Of a DNA stretch of 54,801 nucleotides, positions 9,001 to 19,376 are shown piece by piece (the stretch's first letter is position 1; every line of letters begins with the position of its first letter). The translations under genes were made by a program, and so were the position numbers. The notes under the pieces were generated by a model. The model saw only the letters and a list, made by a program, of their open reading frames with translations, searched no databases and was not told the origin of the DNA. The stretch comes from Candidatus Zipacnadum vermilionense (lineage in GTDB: Bacteria; Armatimonadota; Zipacnadia; Zipacnadales; Zipacnadaceae), in contig JALGSV010000021.1 of NCBI GenBank assembly GCA_029821755.1, positions 1 to 54,801 on the forward strand. Direction: 5' to 3'.

Positions 9001-10155
9001 ATGAATGTCTCCAAGCACGACCGGGGAATCCTACGCTCCCTATCCGCGCGAGTGGCTGAACACGCCGCCGACCCCGTCCACGAGTCGCGGCGAAAACTGT
9101 GGCGCCAGCACAATGAACTGCAGGGCGAGAGGCCGGCAATCCTGGCCTATGTCCATGACTCCTGGCCGGAGTTCTTCAGCCTGCAAATCGAGGCCCCCCT
9201 CCTCCGCGGGTGGGAATGGACGCTCCGGCACACTCTGGCCGTGGCTGACCTGGACACCGACGAAGTTATCCCCCGCTACTTCGCCATCCCCTATGTTGCT
9301 CTCAACACGGACTTCGGCATGCCGCCACACATGCGCACAGTGGAGAGCGCGCGGCAGTCGGCCTACAAGTGGGAGGCGCCGTTGCGGCGCCCGGAGGACT
9401 TGCAGCGGCTTGTCCCGGGGATTACGGTGGAAGGCGCAGCCTCCCAGCGCAACTTCGCGCTGGCCCAGGAGCTGTTTGGTGACCTCTACGAAGTCCGCCT
9501 CACCGGCGGCTTGGGCCTGGGCATGGACGAGAAGGTGGCCTTCCTGCGGGGCATGGACCAGATGATGCTCGACATGTACGACAACCCAGCCTTCCTCCAC
9601 CGGCTGATGGCCTTCCTACGGGACGAAAAGATGAAGATGCTTAGGTACGGGGAGGCGCATCAGATCTTCCACCACGACGACGGGCGGCCGGCAAAGCTGC
9701 ACGAGATCAGAGGCGGGGAGGGCGCCCAGACCTTCGTCGGCATCTCACCCCCTATGTGGGAGGAATTCGTGTTTCAGTATCAGAAACCCGTCCTGGAGCT
9801 CTTCGGGACCTCGGCGTATGGCTGCTGCGAGCCGCTGCACGATAAGCTGGACGCGCTCATGACAATGAGGAACCTTCGTTGGGTATCTGTCTCGCCGTGG
9901 GCTGACCTGGAGATCTGCGCGGGGAAGCTCCAGGATAGATACATCCTCTCCTGGAAGCCGCATCCCGCGATACTCGCCGGGGAACGTTTTGACCCGGAAG
10001 AGATTCGCCGGGTGCTGCGAGAGGGCCTAGCTACCACGCGAGGCTGTAAGGTGGAGGTCATTATGAAGGACGTCACCACCACGGGCAACCAGCCACAGCG
10101 CCTCAAGACCTGGGTGCAGATCGCCCGAGAAGAGGTGGACAGGGCATGGGGATAG
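9001..10155 (+). CDS. uroporphyrinogen decarboxylase superfamily protein (corrinoid methyltransferase-like)
   Basis: 384 residues from the ATG at 9001; the ribosome binding site is weak, so the start is provisional. The chain has the URO-D superfamily pattern: an RP-poor N-terminal half with EVIPRYFAIPYVAL, a central GGLGLGMDEKVAFLRG, then FQYQKPVLELFGTSAYGCCEPLHDKLD, VSVSPWADLEICAG and ILSWKPHPAILAG. The YGCCEP-type block, with a cysteine pair ahead of a conserved glutamate and histidine, is seen in the MtaA/CmuA-like branch rather than in true HemE. True HemE functions in tetrapyrrole synthesis; this branch often transfers methyl groups between cobalamin proteins and cofactors, but no corrinoid protein is encoded in the window. 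The next gene (10374) is a second, more diverged member. Position between glycosidase genes suggests a link to sugar metabolism, which is inference. Confidence 0.65.
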   Translation: MNVSKHDRGILRSLSARVAEHAADPVHESRRKLWRQHNELQGERPAILAYVHDSWPEFFSLQIEAPLLRGWEWTLRHTLAVADLDTDEVIPRYFAIPYVALNTDFGMPPHMRTVESARQSAYKWEAPLRRPEDLQRLVPGITVEGAASQRNFALAQELFGDLYEVRLTGGLGLGMDEKVAFLRGMDQMMLDMYDNPAFLHRLMAFLRDEKMKMLRYGEAHQIFHHDDGRPAKLHEIRGGEGAQTFVGISPPMWEEFVFQYQKPVLELFGTSAYGCCEPLHDKLDALMTMRNLRWVSVSPWADLEICAGKLQDRYILSWKPHPAILAGERFDPEEIRRVLREGLATTRGCKVEVIMKDVTTTGNQPQRLKTWVQIAREEVDRAWG

Positions 10156-10373
10156 TGGCGTGCCCCGCGATCGGCTCGGCTTGACCGCCCTCTAGGAGTT
10201 TTCCACCTGAGATCTCCGACGACGGACAACCCCACACACACTTCACGGCTGCCCGGCGTTCGGCCAGGCTCAGGAGTTTCCCGACACCGCCTCCTTCATG
10301 ATCGCCAGATTCAGCGCAGGGTTCCTGCTCATGGGCAGAGAATGAGGGAAGAGATCCGGTAAACAAGAGACCT

Positions 10374-11403
10374 GTGGAGAAGACTGACCTAGCGGTGGGC
10401 TTCAGCGAGGCCTGGTGGGAGCAGCGGCACGGGCTGGCGATGACCGAGCGCTGGTATGTCGACCCTGAATTCCGGGCGCAGCGCTCCCGAGAGCGAGAAG
10501 TCGTGCTCCACCGGCGGTTCGGGCATCTCGGCTTGGGCAGCGAAGACCCCCCCCGCCTGCCCGGCGGGCCTGGCCTTTCCGCTCAGTCCTGTGGCCGAGG
10601 CCCTCGGACTGCCCCTAGCTTACCGCTACGAGGTGGAAAGTCACTGGTGGCCCATCCCCCTCAATCTCGACGACGAGGCCGCCGGGGGGCTGCGGCCCGT
10701 GCATGATTTTGGCAGCACCGCGTGCGCTGAGCGCTTGCTCCGGGAGTGGCAGTGGCTGGAGGAGCGCTTCGGCTGGAGGCCACCGCCGCCGGGTGAGTGC
10801 CAGGGCACCAGCGGGGTGATGAACACGGTGCTGGACCTGCGGGGTTACCAGATCCTGACCGACATGCACCTCAAACCCGACCTGGCTCGCCACCTTCTGG
10901 CGGTGGTGACAGAGACCCTCAAGTCGTATCTGGACTGGCAGTGCCAGGTGCTGTGGGGAGGGGTGCGGCCGGCCACGCTCGGTATCGGTAATTGCAGCGA
11001 CTCGCTGATCTCGCCGCACGCCTACCTGGACTTCGTCCTTCCCTGTGATGAATGGTTAGCCGCCAACCACGCGCACCTAGGCATCCACCGGGATAACCGC
11101 TTGGAGCCGTGGCTGGAAGCCTACCTGCATCACCCCAAACTCAACGCGGTGGATTGCGGCTGGGACTCAAGCCTTGCCGCTGTGCGCAAGATGCTCCCTG
11201 CCGATCGCTACCACGTGAATCTGCGCCTCGACCCCTGGTGACTGGCCACGGCAAAGCCCCAGGAGATTGTCGCCCAGGTACGCGCCTGGATCGAGGAAGC
11301 GGGACGGCCGCGCGCGCAGTTCGCCCTCATCTGCGACTGCGTAGACCCGGCGACTCCGGACGCCAACATCGAGGCCCTGTTTGACGGTGTCGAGATGGAG
11401 TGA
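10374..11403 (+). pseudogene. second URO-D superfamily protein, broken by a frameshift and an in-frame TGA
   Basis: Reading starts at GTG 10374 (EKTDLAVGFSEAWWEQRH, FGHLGLGSEDP). At a run of eight C residues (10547-10554) the frame must change by one base to continue as FPLSPVAEALGLPLAYRY, VMNTVLDLRGYQILTDMH, GNCSDSLISPHAYLDFVLP and VDCGWDSSLAAVRKMLP. A TGA at 11239-11241 interrupts LRLDPW, and the same frame then runs on through LATAKPQEIVAQVRAW to FALICDCVDPATPD and a normal stop at 11401-11403. Seven Cs would restore the first frame. The TGA could be a true nonsense mutation, a base error, or much less likely a recoded codon. Conserved tail wording after the TGA shows that the protein once extended about 54 residues further. 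Total about 342 residues, similar to its neighbour. Confidence 0.65.
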
Positions 11404-11469
11404 GATGAGCCTGACCTGCCGCCGCGTTGCGCTTCTTGGTCAGGTGACACTTGGGGAGGATACTGAACT

Positions 11470-13223
11470 GTGCGAAACGACGTAACTGACTACACTACCT
11501 ATCCCTTGATGCCCAGAGGCGGCTTGGTTCAGCTCATGTACCGCCCCGACGAACCGGGCTTCCACTGCGCGGTGGCCTCCAATGTGGACAATCCCGAATG
11601 GGAGGCCGAGACCTTGGCGCGGCCCTTCCTGCGGCTGCCCTTTGCCGGCGCGCCCTCCGCGACCAGTGGCCCTGGCTCTCTGACCCTCAGCGACGGCGAA
11701 CTCACTATGGAGGCGCGCCGCTCGCCAGTGCTGCACAGCGTGCATATCACTGTCACCTCGCCCGTTCCAGTAAAGTTGCACTGCGGGCCGGCCGGGGTGT
11801 TCGACCGGTACGGGTACACCGAGGGGCTTGATCCCTCGTTCTTCCACGGTTACCCGGACGAGGCGGTGGCCGGTGGCTGTTGGGTGACGCACCGGAACGA
11901 ATGGAATGGGGCCTTGGCGGTTGGTCCGGGAGCGATCGAGACCTGGGGAAGAGGAGTGACGGTCGCTCTGCCCGCCGGGCGCAGCGTCCTGGCCTTCAGC
12001 GTTGGGCGCACGCACGGAGAGGCCATCGCCCGTGCTCACCAGGTCGCCGCCAGCTCACCCGAACAGGCCGAGGCCTTCCTGGAGCAGACCTGGGAAGCGG
12101 TGTTGGCGAAAGTGCCCGAGAGCATCTACGACTTGCCGCCGGCCGCGCAGCGCAAGGCGCTGGAGGCCATCTACCTGCATCTGGAGGACACCAAGTATGA
12201 GCCCTATGGCGCGATCAAGTACGCCGTGCCCTGCGCCGTAGTGACCGGGTACCGCACTCCGGTGGCCGACTGGGACAACGGCCTCTCCGCCGCCTTGGCG
12301 ACGATTGATCTTGAATACGCGGTCGGCATCGTTCTCAACTTCCTGGCGCACCAGCATGAGGACGGCAGCCTTCCCGCCGGAATTGAGCCTTCGGGCGCCC
12401 TCGGGCGGACCTGCGGCGGTAAAGTTCTTATCCCCGCCACGGGCGCTTCCTGCAAGACTTCCTGGCAACCTGCCCCGACGGCCTGCCCTACCTGGCCACC
12501 GGTCTCAACGACAATACCCCCAGCGACGATCCCTACAACTACTTCAGCCGGCCCGCGTCCAACTTCCTCCGGCCCCCGCGGGAGCCGGAGGAGTGCCGCG
12601 TGTTCGGCGGGGAAGCTTCCGGGGGGATGATGAATGTGCTCGTCTGTCTGGCCCGCCTCTGTCGGGCGGCGAAACAGGACACCCAGGCGGACTCGTTCAT
12701 GGCGTCCGCTCGCGCGGTCGCCCAGAGCACGCGCCGGCACCTGTGGGATGCCGAGCGCCGGGACCTGCTCTACCGCTACCCCGATGGGCTGGTCTTTGCG
12801 AACAACGTCGAGCGTTTCCTGGGGGCGGCCGCCCTGCCCTTGGAGGAGATGCGGGAGTCCATGCGTCACGCCCTGCGGCGGGGCGGCACCTTGTGGCCCA
12901 ACTACGGTCTGGCCACCACCGGCACAGATGACCCGGGCTTCGACCCCAACCAGCTCTGGCGCGGCCCCATCTGGATCGGCACCAACTACCTGGTGGCCGA
13001 AGCCGCTGCGGCCCTGGGCCTGGTGGACCTCGCCGAGGACATCAGTGCCATGACCCAGGAGCTGGTGACTCACAACTCAGGCTACTGGGAATGTCACAAC
13101 CCGCTCACCGGCAGGGGATTTCGCACCCAATTGACCATGGGGCTGAACGCCTCTGCGTTCCTGATGTTCTGCCTCGGCGCCCACCGCCGGCCGGGCTGGG
13201 TTCGGCCGGAGGAGCTGGCGTAG
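11470..13223 (+). pseudogene. GH63-like glucosidase/mannosidase, frameshifted
   Basis: GTG 11470 follows a strong GGGAGGA at 11453-11459. The first 320 residues run in one frame: a beta-sandwich N-domain, then the start of an (alpha/alpha)6 barrel with GYRTPVADWDNGLSAALAT, matching the W-D-x-x-F/L block of GH63/GH15-like enzymes. Near 12420-12445 the frame shifts back by one. From there the coding reads HGRFLQDFLATCPDG, TGLNDNTPSDDPYNYFSR, FGGEASGGMMNVLV and, near the end, LWRGPIWIGTNYLVAEA, a strong GH63 signature, then ECHNPLTG and a stop at 13223. Adding one base in the ATCCCCGCC stretch would reunite about 585 codons. No signal peptide is visible. Either a recent pseudogene or a homopolymer error. 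Confidence 0.7.
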
Positions 13224-13254
13224 CGCCAATCCAACGGGTTCCTGGGAGATGCTC

Positions 13255-15657
13255 ATGGGAATGCGCAACCTGCGAAACCTGCTCGCCCTGCTGATAGGCC
13301 TATCGTGCGTTGTCGTCCCGGCGGCGACCGGCGCCGCGCAGGAGGAGGTGCCGGTGATCCTGCGCCCACCGGGGCCGCTGGTGATTGACGGGCGTCTGGA
13401 GGACGCGTGGTATGTCACTCAGCCTTTGGTCCTTATGGGCTGGGGGCCGGGTTTGGCTCCGCGGCGGGACACGGCTCCGCCCACCTTGGTTATTAATGAG
13501 CTGCGCCAAGTAGTGTTCGCGACAGGACGGCGGCGGCCGGAGGCGACCGACGAAGAGGTGCTCAGGTCCTGGAAAGGCCCGCAAACTCTGTCGGGCAGGA
13601 TCTACCTGCGCATGGACGAGGAGAGCCTGTACCTGGGAGCCGAGGTCACTGACGACAACCCTCTGGCGAACCACGGCACGAAGGGGGGTATCTTCGACGG
13701 TTGCGGCCTCGAACTCTACTTTGGCGGCCAGTCCCGACGTAACCACCCGGAGATCACCACGCCTACCTATGCTCCCTTTGAGTACCAGGTGGAACTAGGG
13801 CTGGACCAAGACGGCCAGCCTGTCATCTGGTTTGGGCCTCAGGCGCCTTCCTGGGAGCGGGGCACCAGCAATGGGCCGGCCGTGGGCGGCGAGCTGGCGG
13901 CGGTGAAGCGCCCCGACGGAACCGGCTACGTCCTGGAGGCCAGGATTCCTCTCAGTAACTTCCGCTTCACCCCGAAGGCGGGGGTGGAGATCGAGATTGA
14001 CCTCGGTCTGAATCATGCGGGCAGGCAGCCCGGGCCGGACGGCAAAGTCCACCGCGACCTGCAGATGATGTGGCACGGCGACTTTGATAATTGCGCGACG
14101 ACCAAGGCGTGGGGACGAGCGTACGTCTGGGCGCCACCCCTGCCCGGTCAGGCCGCGGCGGCCGCGGCGCCGCCTGCGGTCCAGGCCACTGTCGAGGTCG
14201 CCGGAGACACGGTTTGGGAGATCAACGGCTACCGGACCGTTCCCAAGGAGCTTTTCGGGGTGCGGGTGGTGAGCGAGGATCGGCTGCTCAAGGACCGGGA
14301 GAGTTTTGTCGCGCTACTCAGGGAAGCCGGCTTCGAGAGTTTCTTCTGCTATTTCCATGTCCAGAACATAAGTCGGGAGTGGGAAGACCCGGCCCGGCCC
14401 GGGCATCTCAAACCAGAGGTATTTGAGCACCCCGAGCAAGCCTATGGCGACCAACTCGTGGGCCAGGTCTACGACACCCTGCGCCTGGTCAATCCCTACG
14501 GCACCTATGAGCTTTGCCTGCAGACCCCCGCGGACTGGCTGGGGCTTAAGCCGATACCGAATTGCCGGCCGGCGCCGGCGGATCCCGAAGAGTACGCGCG
14601 GTCGGCCTCCGCCCTGCTGAAGGTCTACGAGAGCGACCCGCGCGGCCCTGGCAAGCAGGTCAAGTTCGTGAGCTTCTTGAACGAGCCGGAACCTTTTGGG
14701 CACTGGGCCAGCGAAGAGTGGAAGGATGATCCCACGGCTCCAGTGGCCGGGTACAACGGCGAGAAGGGACTCGATTACTATATCAAGACCTTCAATGCTG
14801 TCTCCCAGCGCCTTAAGGCCGACTTCCCCGGTCTTTCGACTGGTGGATATGGAAGAACTGGGGCCTCAAGTTCAGAGTGGGACGAAATCCTGCCCTCAAA
14901 TCTGTGGCGCGCGGAGGGCGACCAACTGATCCCCCAGCCAGTGTTCTATCTCTACCGGGCCCTGCGCGACCTGCGGGGGCCGCGTCTCTGGGCGCGGACC
15001 AGCCGCCCGGAGCTAGCCGTTCGGGCCGCCCGCTATGGGAATCGGCTCAGTGCGGTGCTGTTCAACGACGCCGGCCAGGAGGCGACCGTGCAACTTGCCC
15101 TGACCCTCCCCGTGGGCGCGCAGGTCGGTCGCGTGCTGGTCAGCGGCTGGGACTACGATGGCGCCAAGAACGAGTTCTTACACTTTGAGGACCGGGAGAT
15201 CACCGCCCAAGCGCAAGACGGCAAGCTGTCGCTGCCGGTCACGCTGACGCCCTTTGCCACGCGGTCACTTGTCGTCGAGTTGACCGGCGCGCCGAGGGCT
15301 TCTCGGTTGGCCCGAACGACAGAGTACTACGCCGACCGGGTGTTCGCCGAACAGGCCGCCGAGACGAAGCCGGTATTCAAGATAGCGCTGCCGGCCCCGG
15401 CCAGACGGGCGCAAAGCCTGACGCTGCGCCTGGGCTGGGAGGGGCCCAAGCCAGCGGCGGTGCAGGTGGGGGCCAGGAAGTACCCGGTGCCCGACCAACG
15501 CCGGGAGATTACCGACATCAAGGTGGCCGAGATCCGCTTGCAGGCCAACGACCTGGCGTCGGTGACGGAGGTTAGACCTCTCTACGAGAAGACCTATCCG
15601 GAATTCAATGAGAAGATTCTCTTTGCCACCATCGTGGCAACGGAGGTAGAGGAGTGA
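13255..15657 (+). CDS. secreted CBM9 plus TIM-barrel hydrolase paralog 1, internally deleted
   Basis: 800 residues. The ATG at 13255 is preferred because GGGAG lies six bases upstream and a signal peptide follows (LRNLLALLIGLSCVV, cleaved after TGA or GAAQ). Residues about 30-300 are a CBM9-like module (VIDGRLEDAW, LYLGAEVTDDNP, VLEARIPLSNFRF). A clan A-like barrel follows with the putative acid/base in VSFLNEPEP. Aligned with paralog 3, the stretch between KADFPGL and SNLW is 20 residues instead of 134, a net loss of 114 residues (342 bp, frame kept) that removes the strand carrying the likely nucleophile. Within the 20 residues a second frame encodes FDWWIWKNWGLKF, the counterpart of LDWWGWKNWTIKF in paralog 3, so at least two deletions happened. 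C-terminal beta domains (from TEYYADRVFAEQAAET) are intact. Probably inactive as an enzyme but still able to bind. Confidence 0.7.
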   Translation: MGMRNLRNLLALLIGLSCVVVPAATGAAQEEVPVILRPPGPLVIDGRLEDAWYVTQPLVLMGWGPGLAPRRDTAPPTLVINELRQVVFATGRRRPEATDEEVLRSWKGPQTLSGRIYLRMDEESLYLGAEVTDDNPLANHGTKGGIFDGCGLELYFGGQSRRNHPEITTPTYAPFEYQVELGLDQDGQPVIWFGPQAPSWERGTSNGPAVGGELAAVKRPDGTGYVLEARIPLSNFRFTPKAGVEIEIDLGLNHAGRQPGPDGKVHRDLQMMWHGDFDNCATTKAWGRAYVWAPPLPGQAAAAAAPPAVQATVEVAGDTVWEINGYRTVPKELFGVRVVSEDRLLKDRESFVALLREAGFESFFCYFHVQNISREWEDPARPGHLKPEVFEHPEQAYGDQLVGQVYDTLRLVNPYGTYELCLQTPADWLGLKPIPNCRPAPADPEEYARSASALLKVYESDPRGPGKQVKFVSFLNEPEPFGHWASEEWKDDPTAPVAGYNGEKGLDYYIKTFNAVSQRLKADFPGLSTGGYGRTGASSSEWDEILPSNLWRAEGDQLIPQPVFYLYRALRDLRGPRLWARTSRPELAVRAARYGNRLSAVLFNDAGQEATVQLALTLPVGAQVGRVLVSGWDYDGAKNEFLHFEDREITAQAQDGKLSLPVTLTPFATRSLVVELTGAPRASRLARTTEYYADRVFAEQAAETKPVFKIALPAPARRAQSLTLRLGWEGPKPAAVQVGARKYPVPDQRREITDIKVAEIRLQANDLASVTEVRPLYEKTYPEFNEKILFATIVATEVEE

Positions 15658-16697
15658 GAAGGCGAACGCTCCGCGCTGCTATGGGGCTGGTGTGTGGTCT
15701 TCTGGCCGGCGCCTCGCTCGCCCAGTCCCTTGCCCGGCCGGAGGAGATACCGGTAATCCCTCGCCCGCCGGGGCCGGTGGTCATTGACGGGCGTTTGGAA
15801 GACGCCTGGTTGACCGCGGCTCCCTTGCTCCTCGACCGCCCTGAGCAGGCCTTCTGGGGAGGCCCGCAGGCACTGTCGGGCCAGGTCTACCTGCTGATGG
15901 ACGAGCGGAATCTATACCTGGGCGCCGAGGTGAGCGACGATCATCCCTTGCTCAACGACAGCACCGGAGGCGACAGCATCTTTGACGGCAGTGGCGTCGT
16001 GCTGTACTTCGGGGGACAGGAGTTGCAGGACACTCCCGGACTGGTCATGCCCAGCTTGGCCCCGTTCGAGTTCCGGTTAGGAATGGGGCTGGGTCGGGGC
16101 GGGAAGCCGATCATGGCCGTGGCTCTCCAGGGAGCGGCCGGGGGACCGGTCGTGGGCGGCGAACTGGCAGCTCGAGAGCGCGCCGACGGATCCGGGTACC
16201 TCCTAGAAGCCAAGATCCCTCTGAGCACCTTCCGCTTCACGCCTCGGGAGGGCCAGAGAATTGAACTCGACGTCGCTCTCCACTACACCGCCGGACAGCC
16301 TGGGGCTGACGGTAGGATTCACCTCAACACGGGGATGACGTGGCACGGCACTGTCTTCAACTATGCCGGGTCGCGCGATTGGGGCCGCGCTTGGATATGG
16401 GAACGGGGTCAGATTCCGCCACCGCGAGCCTTGCCGGCGCCTCCCCAGGTCCAGGCCACGGTGCAGGTAGCCGGGGACACCGCCTGGCAGATCAACGGGT
16501 ACAGCGAGATCCGCCGCGCCCTGTTCGGGGGTCGCATCCAGGGCAATACCGGGGCGGTCAAGGACCTGCCCGAGTTTGTCTCCCTGGTCAAGGAGGCAGG
16601 TTTCGAGTCCTTCTTCTACTACATCTATCCCCAGAACCTCACTTCGTCAGCCTCGTGGCCACCGGGAGGTAGCCAACGAAAGGAGCAATTCCTGTGA
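15654..16697 (+). pseudogene. CBM9 plus TIM-barrel paralog 2, truncated to the CBM9 module
   Basis: 347 residues starting at GTG 15654, which overlaps the TGA of paralog 1 (GTGA). Signal peptide RAAMGLVCGLLAGASLAQ, then a full CBM9-like module (VIDGRLEDAWLTAAP, LYLGAEVSDDHP, LLEAKIPLSTFRF), then the first 70 residues of the barrel region (VAGDTAWQINGYSEIRR, EAGFESFFYYIYPQNL). Homology stops there. The next bases, read one frame over, give FVSLVATGR and a stop, reminiscent of the family's C-terminus (FATIVATEVEE). So a deletion may have fused the beginning to the very end. The product could still be a secreted binding protein. Its stop overlaps the GTG of paralog 3. Confidence 0.65.
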
Positions 16698-19376
16698 AAC
16701 GAAAGGGTCTCGGCGGGGCCGTGCTGGGTGCGGCCCTTCTATGGTGTGTGGCGCTGTCTGCGGCGGAAGAGGGCGTTCTGCCGGTGATCACTAGGGCCCC
16801 CGGGGGCCCTAGTGATCGACGGCAGGCTGGAGGACGCCTGGTACGTTGCCGAGCCGCTCATGATCACCGGCCTCAGCCAGGTGGTGCTGGTCAACAACAA
16901 GGGCAAGGCCGACCTTGCGGACGTTGACGTCAACCAGGTCTGGAAGGGGCCGCAGACGCTGTCCGGCAAAATCTACTTGCTGATGGACGAGGCGAACCTC
17001 TACCTGGGCGCGGACGTGACTGACGACCACCCGATGGTCAACCAGGGCACCAAGGGCGGCGTTTTTGACGGTACCAGCCTGGAACTCTACTTCGGCGGGA
17101 GGGACCGCCGCGATCATCCCGAGCTCACCACCCCCGGCTATGCACCCTTCGAGTACCAGGTGGAACTGGCGCTGGACCGCGAGGGCCAGCCTACTATTTG
17201 GTTCGGCCCGCAAGCGCCCTCCTCCGAGCGGGGAGCCAGCAACGGGCCGGCGGTGGGCGGGGAACTGGCGGCCCAAAAAAAGCCCGACGGCAGCGGCTAT
17301 GTCCTGGAGGCGAAGATACCCCTCACCAACTTCCGCTTCACCCCCAAAGCCGGTCAGAAGATCGAGCTCGACGTCGGCCTGAATCGAGCCGCAGCGCAGC
17401 CCGGAGCGGGCGGGAAGATACACCGCGAGCTGCAGATGATGTGGCACGGCGAAGCCGGCAACTTCGAGAAATCCAATGCCTGGGGACGCGCCTACGTCTG
17501 GATGCTGCCTCTCCCCGGGCAGGAGGCCGCCGCCGCGCCGGTGCCCCAGGTGCAGGCGCAGGTCCGGGTGAGGGGCGACACCGCCTGGCAGATCAACGGG
17601 CACCGGGAAATCCCCCGCGACATTTTCGGGGCCCGCGTCCAGGGCAACACCAAGTCCAACCAGGACGTGGCGGAGATGGTGCGGTGGCTCCAGGAGGCCG
17701 GTTTTGAGAGTTTTTTCTACTATATCTACCCGCAGGGGGCCTCCAAGGAATGGGAGGACCCCGCGCGGCCGGGGCACCCCAAGGCGGAGCTCTACGAGCA
17801 TCCCGACCGCGTCTGGGGCCAGAACTGGCAACTGACGGACGCGGCCTACGAGAACCTGCGGCAGGTCAGTCCCGAGGGCAACTACTGTCTCTGCCTGCAG
17901 AGCTGCCCGCCCTGGATGGCGCTGAACCCCGTCGGCAACCACGTGCCGGTCCCCTCCGATCCCGGCGACTACGCCCGCATGTCCTCGGCACTGATCCAGC
18001 TTCTGCGTAGCGATCCGCGCGGGCCGGGCAAGTTCGCGCGCTATATCAGCTTCATGAACGAGCCCGAGTACATCTTCGATTGGGACAGCCAGAACTTCTC
18101 CCCGGACCCCACTATGCCCACCGACCACCTGCTGGGGGAGAAGGGGTTGGCCTACTACATCCAGTGCTATCGGGCGATGGCTCAGCAGGTGAAGGCTGAC
18201 TTCCCTGACCTGCTGGTCGGCGGGCCGGTGGCCCACGGCCCCTTGCAGATGCTGGACTGGTGGGGCTGGAAAAACTGGACCATCAAGTTCCTCGACCAGA
18301 CCGGACCGCTGTGCGATTTCTACGATTTCCACCCTTACGCTGACTGGAACAACGACCGGGCCTCCATCCAGGCGATGATGACCATGGTCATGAACCACGT
18401 CTTGCTCACCCAGGGCCGGCCCATGCCCTGCTTGTTCTCCGAGCAGAACTACTACGGTACCGCTGCCCTGGTCAATGACCCGGGCCAGCGCTTCCAACAG
18501 TTGCTGTGGAACCAGCGCGTGCTGTTCATGGAAATGGACGAGTCCGACAAAACCCTGGGGCACTACTACTTCCTGGTCTTCGACAACCGCGTCTATGACT
18601 GGGGTCTGCAGGTCTCCAATCTCTTCCAGGCCGTTGACGGCAAATGGGTCCCCTACCCGGTCTTGTATCTGTATCGCGGCATGCGCGAGTTGCGGGGGAC
18701 CCGGCTGTACGCCGAGTCGAGCCGGCCGGAGGTGATGGTGCGCGCGGCGCAAAACGGCGCTCGCCTCAGCGTGCTGGTCTTCAACGACGCTCGCCAGCAA
18801 GCGGCGGTGAGCCTAGACTTGGCCCTGCCGGCCGGCGCGCGGGTGGTCCGGACGCTGGGAAGCGGCTGGAGCTACGACCGGGACAAGAACGAGTTCGCGC
18901 ACTATGAGGACAAGGAAGTAGCGGCCACCCCTGCCGGCGGGGTCCTGCGCCTGCCGGTGGATCTGGCACCCTTTGCCAGCCAGTCGTTCGTTGTGGAATT
19001 GGCCGACCCGCCCCAGAGCGCGCGCTCGGCCGAGACGACGGAGTACTACGCGGACCGCATCTTCGCCGAGCAGGCAGCCGAGACCAGGCCAGTGTTCAGC
19101 ATAGCGCTACCCGCCTCCGCGCGAGGGGCGCAACGTCTGACGCTGAGCCTGGGCTGGGAGGGGCCCAAGCCGGAAGCAGTCCTGGTGGGAACCGCCCGCT
19201 ACCCCGTGCCTGACCAGCGCCCGGAGATCACGGACATCAAGGTAGCTGAGATTCCGCTGCAGGCCGCGGACGTGGCGGCGGTCACCGAAGTCAGACCGGT
19301 CTACGGGCAAACCTATCCGGACTTCAACGAGAAGATCCTCTTTGCCACGATTACAACGACGGAGGTCAAGCAATGA
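16694..19376 (+). pseudogene. CBM9 plus TIM-barrel paralog 3, full length with a +1 frameshift near codon 37
   Basis: GTG 16694 overlaps the previous TGA and has AAGGAG eight bases upstream. It opens a signal peptide (GLGGAVLGAALLWCVALSA) and reaches PVITRAPG, where one extra G in the run 16802-16806 throws the frame. Removing it gives PVITRAPGALVIDGRLEDAW, the same length as the paralogs (PVILRPPGPLVIDGRLEDAW). The rest, about 850 residues, is uninterrupted: CBM9 module; barrel with ISFMNEPE (acid/base near residue 455), DFYDFHPYADWNND, and PCLFSEQNYYG (nucleophile near 582); then C-terminal beta domains. The best guess is a clan GH-A enzyme near the agarase/porphyranase-like families, but no family-defining signature could be checked. 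As written, no exported protein is made; initiation at GTG 16812 would lack the signal. Confidence 0.7.
16786..16817. repeat. perfect 32-bp palindrome inside paralog 3
   Basis: Bases 16786-16801 are the exact reverse complement of 16802-16817, with no spacer (arm GATCACTAGGGCCCCC). It includes the extra G responsible for the frameshift. In paralogs 1 and 2 the matching site is only a rough quasi-palindrome. Confidence 0.9.

Noticed and set aside
11239-11241. Selenocysteine recoding of the TGA in the URO-D-like gene
   Set aside because: No hairpin of SECIS type was evident right behind it, the residue position is not a known Sec site, and the gene also carries a frameshift.
16809-18800. 663-codon minus-strand frame opposite paralog 3
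   Set aside because: It is a GC-rich shadow frame: rich in H, V, G and L without motifs, while the plus strand carries a conserved family.
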